Assembly: GCA_020736575.1 (NCBI GenBank)
Contig: JAGPYM010000007.1
Span: forward strand, 1,798,001-1,862,000
DNA: 64,000 bases
Direction: 5' to 3'
Source of the DNA: Thelonectria olida
Lineage: Eukaryota > Ascomycota > Sordariomycetes > Hypocreales > Nectriaceae
Shown here: piece by piece, positions 55,272 to 64,000 of the stretch
Numbering within the stretch: position 1 is the first letter of the stretch
Layout of the letters: each line of letters opens with the position of its first letter
Program-made: the position numbers and the translations under genes
Notes under the pieces: model-generated
What the model saw: only the letters and a program-made list of their open reading frames with translations
Databases searched by the model: none
Told to the model about the DNA's origin: nothing

Positions 55272-57450
55272 ATGGCGCAGACTGGTCCTCCCGACTTGCA
55301 ATCACAACGGAGTCGCGATGTCCTTGATATCATCGATGCACTGCGCTCTCAAGGCATCAGCCACTTTGTGGACCTCCCCCAGATCATCGTGTGCGGCGAC
55401 CAGTCCTCCGGCAAGAGTTCTGTCCTAGAAGCAATCTCTGGCATGCCCTTTCCCACCAAAGACACTCTTTGCACTCGATTCGCCACCGAACTGATTCTTC
55501 GTCGCTCGTCCGTTGAACAAGATAACAGCGTCAAAGTCTCCATTCTTCCCGGACCAGACCGTGACGACGTCGAACGCAAGGCACTGGAAGCATTCAGATT
55601 CCACGGTAAGGAAATTGATCTTTGTTCAGTTATCGATGATGCCACGGAGGCGATAGGACTCAGGGGGACGAATAAGGTGTTTTGCACCGATATTCTCCGT
55701 GTAGAGGTTTCGTCTCCCTCGCAGCCCCATCTCACTTTGGTTGATCTTCCGGGTCTATTTGTCGCTGGAAACAAAGACCAATCAATGGAGGATGCCAAAC
55801 TTGTTGAGTCTCTTGTTATTTCGTACATGGAGCAGCCCAGAAGTATCATCCTCGCGGTTGTTTCCGCGAAGAGTGAGTTTGCGCTACAGCAGGTTACCCA
55901 GCGCGCAAGGGAGAAAGACCCTGGAGGACACCGCACACTTGGTCTCATCACCAAACCTGACACACTTCACGAAGGCTCAGAGAGCGAACGGGCTTATATC
56001 GAGCTGGCGCAGAACACAGATGTCAAACTTCAACTCGGATGGCATGTCCTCAGGAACCGAGACTTCCCCAATCGTCATGTCACTCGCGCCGAGCGCGATG
56101 CAGATGAAAGGGCCTTCTTCTCTAAAGCGCCTTGGACATCTCTAGATTCGCGACACGTCGGCGTTGATGCTCTGCGTACCAGACTTAGCAGGGTTTTGCA
56201 TGACCAAATATCGACACACCTGCCACTGGTGTTGAAAGACATGCGGTCCGGAATCGCCAGATGCAAAGCGAGTCTATGCAAGCTTGGTGCGGTAAGAGAC
56301 AGCACAAGTGAGCAGAGGCGATATCTGCTCAAGATCAGCCAAGAATTTACGCGATTGGTCAAGGCCTCGATTGATGGAGACTACTCCAGTCGATCCTTTT
56401 TTGGTGATTCGACTACTCCCAGTGGCGTCATGAAGAGGCTTCGCGCCAGAGTCCAATTCACACTCATGGCCTTCGCTGAGAAGATGCGGCTTCTAGGACA
56501 CTCCAAACTCATTGTTGATGAAGAGTTTCTCAAATCGAAGCATTCAAAGCCCCCCAGAGTCCTTCGATCGGATTACGCCGCGGAGGAAAAACTTTGATGA
56601 CACGAAACCGGGGCTGTGAGCTCCCTGGGACGTTTAATCCTCTCATTATCGGCGAGATGTTCGCCGACCAGTGCAAACCTTGGAGGGAACTAGCTGAGAA
56701 ATCTGTCGCGATTGTCGTCTCTGCAGCGCGTGCGACGCTTCTTGCGATATTGGAACATGGAGCAGACATCAAGACGGCAGAGGGTTTGAGACTTGCGCTA
56801 GTTGAGCCAAAGATTGTCGAACTGGAGGCTTTGGTTCAAAGCAAGCTCACAGAACTGCTCGAACCGCATACAGAAGGGCATCCCATCACCTACAACCATT
56901 ATTTGACGGAAAATGTTCAAAAGGCACAACAAGCTCGACATGAGCGCCAAATAGAAAGTGCTGTTGCACAATTCTTTCCGCCAACCAGCTCAAACCCTAT
57001 AGTCAAGGCAGAGTTGCTCAAAGCGGTCGTGAAGTCGACAGAACCGAACATGGAGACCTATGCCTCCAACATGGCAATTGACTTAATGCAGGCTTATTAC
57101 AAGGTAAGTGAAGAGATGTGCGTGTTCACATACGATCCCGAGCGTAACGTCCTGGCGGCTACCTCGAGTTGAGATGCTGTCAGTAGCGGCGGAATGAGGA
57201 CTGGTTCTAATGCAATATGTAGGTTGCCCTCAAGAAGTTCATTGACGACGTCAGTGTTCTTGCCATTGAGCGATGCCTCATCCAAAAGCTTCCATCGACA
57301 ATGTCGCTAGACACCGTCTGCGATCTCACTGATAAAGATGTTCATCGTCTTGTTGGAGAGAGTGCTGATACAACTATGGAGAGGGAGCAAGTGGCAGGGC
57401 AGCTGAAGGTATTGGAGGATGGATTATCGCAACTCAGCTTACTCAAATGA
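55272..57450 (+). CDS. Dynamin-like GTPase, one frame break
   Basis: Exons 55272-57103 and 57223-57450 encode a dynamin superfamily protein of about 686 residues, if one base is restored. GTPase motifs: G1 GDQSSGKSS (residues 42-50), G3 DLPG (158-161), G4 TKPD (227-230). The middle/stalk region continues to EEKL, where the frame hits TGA 56595-56597. The next frame carries on with CELPGTFNPLIIGEMF, a conserved stalk motif, and the last exon is a GTPase effector domain (KKFIDDVSVLAIERCLI). One missing A in the AAAAA run at 56587-56591 explains the break. There is no PH or proline-rich domain, as in Mx-like and other fungal dynamin-like proteins. Membrane remodelling or defence role inferred. 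Confidence 0.8.
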
Positions 57451-57851
57451 ACAAGTAAGTAGCATGTTGCGGGCTGCTTAGCAACATGTTTAGTCATGAA
57501 CGGAGTTGTGGAACGGAGTTTCGGAATACTAAGGCGGTTGTTTAATAAGCCACCACCGATTTTATTTCCAGTTCATGCTCCGCAACTCCGTGATTTCACA
57601 TCAGAATGAAGAATCAGGCAATAATCAGATAAGTTAGTGAGAGTGAATTGATGATTGGGATCTTCAACTCCAACAAAGTATAAATATCCTCTGTCGCCTA
57701 CATGATCATAAAAACCCCAATCGTTTCAACAATCAGATCTCGCAGCAGCACAACACCGAATCCCAATTGCATACACCTCGGCACACAAAGCTCCGTGGAC
57801 ATCATCCACCATTACAACGTCCTTAAACTTGTCAACCTCACAGCCATCAAC
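57451..57851. other. Promoter and probable 5' UTR of the old yellow enzyme gene
   Basis: Contains the TATA box at 57679-57686. An in-frame ATG at 57702 lies only 23 bp after it, too close for a usual transcription start, so translation from 57852 is preferred. Confidence 0.5.
57679..57686 (+). promoter_or_regulatory. TATA box of the old yellow enzyme gene
   Basis: TATAAATA about 165 bp upstream of ATG 57852. Confidence 0.5.
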
Positions 57852-59027
57852 ATGGTCAACAGCACGGCACCGCCATCCGAAACCAGGATGTTTAAGCCCT
57901 TGAAGGTCGGCAATGTTATGCTACAGCATCGCATTGTCTTCCCGCCATTGACTCGCTACCGAAACGACGATGAGCATGCACCACTCCCTTTGATGCAAAA
58001 GTACTACGCCGACCGCGCCATTACGCCTGGCACACTGCTCATCTCTGAAGCCACGGCTGTGTCTCATCTCGAAGAGGGACAACGCAATCTTCCCGGCTTC
58101 ACGAGTGACAAGCAGGTCAAGGCCTGGAGCGAGATCATCGATGCAGTTCACGCCAAGGGATCCTTTTTCTTCCAGCAGATCTGGGGTATGGGTCGAGCTT
58201 CAGACCATGAATACATGGTTGAGCGTGGCTTTCCTTATCGGTCCAGCAGTCCCGTCGCCATGGAGGGTGTCACTGCCACGCCTAGGTCTATGACAGACCA
58301 AGAGATTATGGACGTGATCGACAATTTTGCCAGCGCTGCAAAAAGGGCCGTCGCAGCAGGCGCGGATGGCGTCGAAATTCATGCGGCACATGGTTACCTC
58401 CTCGACCAGTTCCTTTCCGATAACGTCAACAAGCGCACCGACAAATGGGGTGGCTCGGCTGAGAATAGAGCGCGACTGACCCTGGAGGTGGTCAAGGCCG
58501 TTGTCCAAGCTGTTGGTGCTGAGCGGGTGGCTATTAGATTGTCTCCCTATGCTGGCTTCCAGGGAGCCGAGAAGTCCGACATTGTAGGGCAGTACACGTA
58601 TCTCATCCGCCAACTAAGGGAAATGAGGGTCAACTTTGCCTACCTGTCGCTTGTTGAAGCGGCAGGCGATCCTTCTGCCCTCATCTTCAACGGAAAAGAG
58701 GTCAACAAAGGCAAGACCCTGGATTTCATTCTCGAGGCTTGGGAGAACTCCTCCCCAGTCCTTGTCGCGGGAGGTTATCAACCGCACACCGCGGGCTGGG
58801 CCTTGGAGGAACACTACAAACAGTGGGATGTGCTTGTTGGCTTTGGAAGGCATTTTCTGGCCAATCCGGATCTGGTGTTCCGAATCAAGAACGGAGTGCA
58901 GCTCAACAAATACAACAGAGCGACCTTCTACATCAACAAGTCGAATGTGGGCTATAATGACTACCCCTTTAGTCAGGAGTATTTGGAGGCTCATCTTGAT
59001 GGTGAGACTAAGAACTGCGCAGCCTAA
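57852..59027 (+). CDS. Old yellow enzyme family flavin oxidoreductase
   Basis: A single exon of 391 residues from ATG 57852 (MVNSTAPPSETRMFKPLKVG). The TIM-barrel FMN enzyme shows FPPLTRYRNDDEH at the FMN site, FFFQQIWGMGRAS, and VEIHAAHGYLLDQFLSDNVN with the substrate-binding His pair and the proton-donor Tyr. KRTDKWGGSAENRARL is the family-defining loop. FGRHFLANPDLVFRI ends the phosphate-binding part. It should reduce activated C=C bonds of enones with NADPH; family members act in stress responses and in alkaloid and other secondary pathways. An in-frame ATG at 57702 would add 50 residues without family character. Confidence 0.92.
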   Translation: MVNSTAPPSETRMFKPLKVGNVMLQHRIVFPPLTRYRNDDEHAPLPLMQKYYADRAITPGTLLISEATAVSHLEEGQRNLPGFTSDKQVKAWSEIIDAVHAKGSFFFQQIWGMGRASDHEYMVERGFPYRSSSPVAMEGVTATPRSMTDQEIMDVIDNFASAAKRAVAAGADGVEIHAAHGYLLDQFLSDNVNKRTDKWGGSAENRARLTLEVVKAVVQAVGAERVAIRLSPYAGFQGAEKSDIVGQYTYLIRQLREMRVNFAYLSLVEAAGDPSALIFNGKEVNKGKTLDFILEAWENSSPVLVAGGYQPHTAGWALEEHYKQWDVLVGFGRHFLANPDLVFRIKNGVQLNKYNRATFYINKSNVGYNDYPFSQEYLEAHLDGETKNCAA

Positions 59028-59339
59028 TTGCTTCATCTCGACGCAAACGTGCGCAGGCGGATGGACTACATTCTCGGGAAATACGGATGACGATAAGATT
59101 GCTTGATAGATCGATATATAAAATAGATGGATAGACTCGATATCGACGAGAAATAGAGGTGAATAAACTGAAACCAGCATCTTTATTACTTCTGTGCTCT
59201 GGTTCGTTCTCATCGGGCTGACCGTAGCGCGCCTCTGCCTCTCCCTCAGGTAAACGGAGTGTTAACGACGTTCCATGAGATTCCTTCATACAACCACCCC
59301 TAACACCACGTTTAGCAATCATCCATATAAGTAAAATCA
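59028..59339. other. Gene-free stretch
   Basis: Roughly 310 bp after the old yellow enzyme gene. No recognised feature. Confidence 0.45.
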
Positions 59340-59806
59340 GGATCAAGCCCGATCCATACGCTCCCGCCATACTTCGAGCTTGTCGCCGAGCAAATATGGA
59401 AATCGGGGACCTGGATTGGTCAAATTCTTATCGCCTTCGAAGATCCCGAGGCGATGCTCGATAAATTGACAGCTTTATCTTTTGATCTACTCTCTAAGAT
59501 GCGTCATCTGGGCATCTCAGGATATGGTCTCGTGCTATGCTGGCCAGGACACATGGTATTCTATCGCTCCGCTGCCATACTCAAACTCCTCCCAGGTCTT
59601 CGTCTCGACACACTCACGATACGCCGATACTTGGCACTCGCCATGGGTTTGCTAGCTATGACACTTTATGGAAGAATGGTGATAACCTTGATTTGCAGTC
59701 TATATCTAGCCTCCAGCGCACAATCACTGTTAACTTAGACTTCAAAAGAGAAATGGCACAATATATTCGCAAGGTAATTACAGAGGCAATTTGGACATGG
59801 CAGTAA
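59340..59806 (+). pseudogene. Gene relic, 5'-truncated and frame-broken
   Basis: Coding-like sequence runs without stop from about 59340 (PYFELVAEQIWKSG, AFEDPEAMLDKLTALSFDLL) to about 59618 (LLPGLRLDTLTI). It then continues one frame over (LGTRHGFASYDTLWKNG) to the stop at 59806. No start codon fits at the 5' side. The pattern, including LLPGLxLDTLT, resembles a fungal hypothetical family that I know only from general impression, without assigned function. Likely a degraded duplicate; an assembly error at the break cannot be excluded. Confidence 0.4.
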
Positions 59807-59960
59807 TTGGATCGGACAAACGGAGCCCATCAACTCCGAGACCCCGCTCCGATAACTCCGTCGACTGCATCCGTTGCCCCTCGGTGTCTCCCCCTCTCAG
59901 CAGGCGACCCAATCTAAAGATTGCAATCCGCATTTGAACCTCCCGAGGCGGCCTTGAAAT

Positions 59961-62320
59961 ATGACCCCAGTGGAACTTACCTTGTCTCCTCACGCCGAAG
60001 CCTCACAGGCTAGTGCGACCGAGTCCCCAGTACCAGCCAGGCGGACGCGGAAGCAAGTCTCTCGAGCCTGCGATCTCTGCCGCGCAAGAAGAATCAGATG
60101 CGATAACGGACAGCCATGTAAGGCCTGTCGCCAGAGGCGCGTCGAGTGCACACACAAGGGTGATGATGAGCCGAGAACGCTGCCAGCCGCCCTCAGGTCT
60201 GCTCCCTACGCTAGAGCGAAGACGCTCCATGCTCGTGGTACATGCATCTAACATGAGATCTCCCTAGGGAAATTGACAAGTTGAAGCTACAGGTGAAGGA
60301 GTTAGAAACGAAACTCTCGACTCTCGAGCTTCAACAAAATACACCCGCCCTCATGCCCACGCCTTCGTGCTCCTCTGACTCGCAATCCAGACCCAATCGT
60401 CGACAATCTCTGAGAGATGGGTTGTCGCAAAATTCTCCGCAATTCTCAGTCTCATCCACTCGGAGGCCACAATGGGAAGGCATTCATGTCGCCACGGCTG
60501 GATCCAACCAGCCTTCCTACTACGGGCCGGCGTCCTCGTTCTATCTAGTCAGTCGGATTGGGCGCTATCTGGGGAAAATGCTGAGACAACCCTATGTGAA
60601 CCAAAGTCTACATCCTCGTAGTGCGAACACAAACACTCTTATGAGAGACGAGGTCGCTACGGATGGAAGCAGAGAGTCTCACAGCCTAAGGGGACCTAGC
60701 ACTGGTCATGAAACTGACTTGACTCGCACGCAAGAAGAATCACTACTCCGACTATTCTGGGAAGGCTACCATTGTCTCTTGCCTGTCATTGACGAAGTCG
60801 AGTTTCGGAAACACTATGCCTCATTATGGGGGCCGTCTCGTCGGTCTCGAGCCCCGTCTCCTCTGGTCGACATCATTCTTGCCCTCTGCCTCCAGTACGG
60901 CTATGCCTTTACTCCAAAGCAGACCACCAACCAAGTCTCCAATCGCACTGGAGCAGTGGACGATGCAACTATGGCGGGAAGATCGTTCTACTTGCGTTCG
61001 CAGTCTCTGCTCGCAGCCGACCTCGAAAGCCCGACCGTCATGACGGTGCAATGTTACATCTTTACCATCACCTACCTTTGCTGCGCATCATTCCTCAACA
61101 TGTGTCACATCATGGAGGCTCAAGCGATTCGGACTGCCCAGGTTCTGGGTCTACACTTGGAGCCTCCCCCCGATCTGCCCCACGGTGCAAAGGAATTACG
61201 TCGCAGAATTTGGTGGGTTCTTTGGACACTCGAGGCCAAGACTTCTACCAAGCTCGGTCGTCCTCTGATTGTCGACTGGGCACAAGTCACGGTTACGATG
61301 CCTGGCGATGACTTGGAAGCTGCATCATACAATGGCGCTGTCTTGGGGTCGTATTCCGATGTTACGTGGCTTTCTTATGCCCTGCAGGTGCAAAAGGTAC
61401 ACCGCATCATGGTGGACATTCACGATGCACTCTTTTTCAAGTGTGGCGAGGTCATTGATGAAAATGCACTTGCATGCATATACCACGATCCGGACGCACT
61501 GGAAACCTGTGCCAGGCTCTTGGCGACCAAACTCCCAGCCATCAAGGACTGGGCCGACAACGTTCCTGACAGCCTGAAGACCCGGCGTCGGAGCGGCGGT
61601 GCAGCCTTCTCTACAGACCGCTCTGCCCTCGATATCGAGTGCCTCGCCCCCTCTTGGCTCCAGCGCCAGCGTGTTTGCCTGGAACTCACCTACTTCAACA
61701 TAGTTATAAATCTTACCCGTCCATTCATCACATTCTACTCGCATCCAGGCACCTACACTCCCATGACTGAGCGCCATGCCACTACTTGCGTCGACCACGC
61801 CATCTCTTTCACATTGTTAATGCATCAAGTGGTCACCGAAACAGACCTTCTCAGTGGCTGGTCAGAGTACTTTAGTATTCAGTGGAATGCTGCCATTACC
61901 ATCATTGCCTTCATCCTCGCTCACCCCATCCACCCAGCTACTCCTCGAGCTCACCAAGCCCTGGAAAAGGCCCTGGCCGTCTTCGACATATTCGGGGTCC
62001 ATTTTCCCGTAAGCGCGGATGCTGCTGCCATCACAAGAGACTTGATCGCCAAGGCCAATTCCCTCGCTGGGCATGGCGCTGGGAGTATCACGCCTGGCGA
62101 GGAACCAGAACTCTCACTCCCTTCAGCTCCCGCGATGGGTGTTCCAGAATCCACTTTGGGTAACGATAACCTAGCTTGGCTCGACCCAAACCAACAGGAT
62201 GAATCTGGTCAGTTCAGTCAGTTCATCGATTGGGCACTCTCAGTGGACAGCTTCAACAACTTTGAGCGATTCTTTGAGGCCAGTAACCCTACTGATGCGT
62301 GGAGCAATGGGCAGTCATAG
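59961..62320 (+). CDS. Zn2Cys6 transcription factor with Fungal_trans domain
   Basis: Two exons (59961-60196, 60268-62320; branch CTAAC, acceptor CCTAG) join in phase to 762 residues. Zinc cluster CDLCRARRIRCDNGQPCKAC...C has Cys at 37, 40, 47, 53, 56 and 63 (CX2CX6CX5CX2CX6C). A coiled-coil dimerisation stretch follows (IDKLKLQVKELETKLSTLEL), then the Fungal_trans core (LLRLFWEGYHCLLPVIDE, AQAIRTAQVLGLHLEPP, LRRRIWWVLWTLEAKTS). It resembles xylanolytic/GAL4-type activators in layout. The flanking old yellow enzyme and ornithine-cyclodeaminase-like genes are candidate targets. Confidence 0.92.
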
Positions 62321-62516
62321 GAAATAAAGTTGAGAACACACTGATACAAGTTGTTCATCAGCATAGCGTCATTTTATGGCCCTTCTATGCTTGCATCTTT
62401 AACCCTTATGGTCAAATGTGTAGGAGCTATCCCATCTTAATGTTCGATCAAATATGTGACACATTGTATAGATGTCCTAAGTTTCGAGCCAGAACCAGGC
62501 GTGAGAGAGTACCATT

Positions 62517-63641
62517 TCAGAAATCTTGGATGACCACCCCGAGGCTTCGGTCCCGAGCAAGAGACAGAATCGCGTTGCCAGCCGCAAGATCCGTCGCACT
62601 GACTCCGACGACCTTGAAGATCAGAAAGCCTTCCTCGAGGCACAAATCGAAGCGTTCCCGACTAGTGTGCACAATCTGAGAGGGATCCCTATTCCATTCC
62701 AAGACCTGGCCAACCTCGATAAGTTCCTCGGGGCCTAGGCCGCTTTGGATGATCTCGCCGGACTTTACTAAGGCCTCAGCAAGATCATCGACTATGACCA
62801 TACCTCCCGATCCAGCAATAGCATTGATATCGTTGGTCTTTCCCAAATTGGCCGCGTATTTCAGCATGTCCGGGTCCAGCTCAATCATATCAGCTTGCCA
62901 TGAGCCGATGGCCGAGACGAACGGAAGTGATTTTCGTTCTCTGCCCTGTAAGAGATGTGCCAGCGGAAACAAAAACTTCGAAGAGCCAACTGTGCAGAAG
63001 ATAATGTCTGCCTCGCGAAGAATCTCTGCCAAGTGGCCGTTGTATCCAGGCTGAAGGGAACTCAGAACAGTAAATTCAGCTTCAGACTTCCAGTACTGTT
63101 TGTTTTCCTCTTCCACCTTGGTCAGTAACGACTGGGCCCTGCCTTCGGATCGGTTCACAATTGTGATGGTGTGAATTTCCGGCCCCCGAAGAGCCAATGC
63201 CAGTCGTATGTGCCAAAGCGCTTGCTTTCCTGCCCCAAAAACGACAATGTTCTGAGTACTGCGGCGCCGCAAGTAGGGTATCATGGCTGTGAGGGACGTG
63301 CGGTACCCCGTTACTTCCTCTGCGTTGATGACTCCTGTCGGTAGGCCCTTCTCGTCACACAAAGCCAGCATACCGTGAAGTGGTAGCTGGAGATCGGGAG
63401 CAGGCTCGACGGCGATCTTTGTGCCGACAGATGTCGGCGAGGTAAACGGTCTAAAAAGCGTCTTTTGGCCATTGGGTCGAGTGACGATGCCGGGAGGGAG
63501 TTGGTATTGTCTTTCATCCCCAGTGGAAAACTCCATCAGGCAAGCCTCGAGCGTCTTTTGAAAGGATATAATCTCATCTTTAGAAAGATGAATCAGAATC
63601 TCGTGAACGGTAGAATCGCTAAGGACAAGAAAAGGAGCCAT
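62517..63641 (-). CDS. Ornithine cyclodeaminase / mu-crystallin family protein
   Basis: A single exon of 374 residues from ATG 63641. The N-terminal part (TLFRPFTSPTSVGTKIAVEP) and GVINAEEVTGYRTSLTAM carry substrate-site residues. The Rossmann part shows IVVFGAGKQALWHIRLAL (GAGxQA motif), and FVSAIGSWQADMIELD is a typical family stretch. Members convert ornithine to proline plus ammonia, or act as NAD(P)-dependent imine (ketimine) reductases or L-alanine-type dehydrogenases. Which reaction applies here is unknown. It converges on the Zn2Cys6 gene with a 196-bp gap. Cytosolic. Confidence 0.9.
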   Translation of the reverse strand: MAPFLVLSDSTVHEILIHLSKDEIISFQKTLEACLMEFSTGDERQYQLPPGIVTRPNGQKTLFRPFTSPTSVGTKIAVEPAPDLQLPLHGMLALCDEKGLPTGVINAEEVTGYRTSLTAMIPYLRRRSTQNIVVFGAGKQALWHIRLALALRGPEIHTITIVNRSEGRAQSLLTKVEEENKQYWKSEAEFTVLSSLQPGYNGHLAEILREADIIFCTVGSSKFLFPLAHLLQGRERKSLPFVSAIGSWQADMIELDPDMLKYAANLGKTNDINAIAGSGGMVIVDDLAEALVKSGEIIQSGLGPEELIEVGQVLEWNRDPSQIVHTSRERFDLCLEEGFLIFKVVGVSATDLAAGNAILSLARDRSLGVVIQDF

Positions 63642-64000
63642 ATTCGTTGGATCAAGAACTTGCTAAGGCTTGGGGTGAAGGATCTTAGTGGGTGTGATGG
63701 CAAGTCCAAAAGTCACAACCAACTCCGTCCAGTTCGTCCTTATCAACCGTTGAATCCCAGATGGAAACGCGGCTCGTCTAACTAAATGTCCCTTCTGAAG
63801 TTCTGGCCCCATGGCGGCAACGCTAACCTCCTGTTGAGAGAGGGCGGGTCGGAAGCCAGCCCGATGATGTCAAACAGCTGCATCGGCCCGCATGAGGGAG
63901 ATCCGCGACGATGGTCAGAAGATGAGTTGGATCAATTTAGACCAAATTTGGTTTGACAAGAAGAATAAACCTTCCTCACTCTGAAAAGAAGAAAAAACTT
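63642..64000. other. Upstream region at the right edge
   Basis: Promoter side of the ornithine-cyclodeaminase-like gene. No further gene seen before the window ends. Confidence 0.5.

Noticed and set aside
57702..57851. Upstream in-frame ATG of the old yellow enzyme
   Set aside because: Only 23 bp from the TATA box, and the extra 50 residues have no family character or clear targeting signal.
1..64000. CRISPR array, rRNA, transposase, PKS/NRPS backbone
   Set aside because: Looked for and not found; the organism is eukaryotic and no matching motifs or spaced repeats are present.

Overview
This window is genomic DNA from a filamentous ascomycete. The evidence is short GT-AG introns (about 43-185 bp, many with a CTAAC-type branch point), six Zn2Cys6 transcription factors, and fungal-only families (2EXR, Helo-like STAND N-termini, fungal FHS and allantoate-type permeases). 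A Sordariomycete, probably Nectriaceae (Fusarium-like), is my inference from protein style; no rRNA or other marker is present. The content looks like an accessory region: transporters, regulators, oxidoreductases and NLR-type parts, with no obvious housekeeping genes. I recognised no tRNA, rRNA, CRISPR array or intact transposon.

Layout, left to right. 1-2.4 kb: 3' part of an ankyrin-repeat (NLR-type) gene and a frame-broken small secreted protein. 2.7-12.0 kb: possible sugar/polyol uptake and oxidation group (FHS permease, sugar porter, Zn2Cys6 regulator, Gfo/Idh/MocA dehydrogenase). 12.6-13.6 kb: 2EXR protein, then about 5 kb with no convincing gene. 18.7-26.4 kb: choline/GABA-type permease, SnoaL-like protein, Zn2Cys6 regulator and two divergent Gfo/Idh/MocA dehydrogenases. 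26.6-31.8 kb: ammonium transporter divergent from an amidase. 32.7-35.0 kb: membrane-anchored SGNH hydrolase and an unrecognised protein with one frame break. 36.1-43.7 kb: two more regulators, a GFA-type zinc protein and a RING-type gene with three frame breaks. 44.4-52.0 kb: NmrA-like reductase, M20 amidohydrolase, regulator and allantoate-type permease. 52.7-57.5 kb: a Helo-like STAND N-terminus fused to two ubiquitin domains, next to a dynamin-like GTPase. 57.9-63.6 kb: old yellow enzyme, gene relic, Zn2Cys6 regulator, ornithine-cyclodeaminase-like protein.

The most unusual locus is the ubiquitin fusion. Its first ubiquitin-like domain ends in LRLRGG directly followed by MQIFIKT, the arrangement of a polyubiquitin junction. 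Its partner is a dynamin GTPase on the same strand 372 bp away. Together they look like a candidate immune or incompatibility module, but that role is inference.

Several otherwise convincing genes are broken by single-base frame changes, mostly at short homopolymers. This suggests consensus errors at least as much as gene decay, so 'broken' calls here should be treated with care. Exon coordinates were derived by hand from splice consensus and frame continuity.
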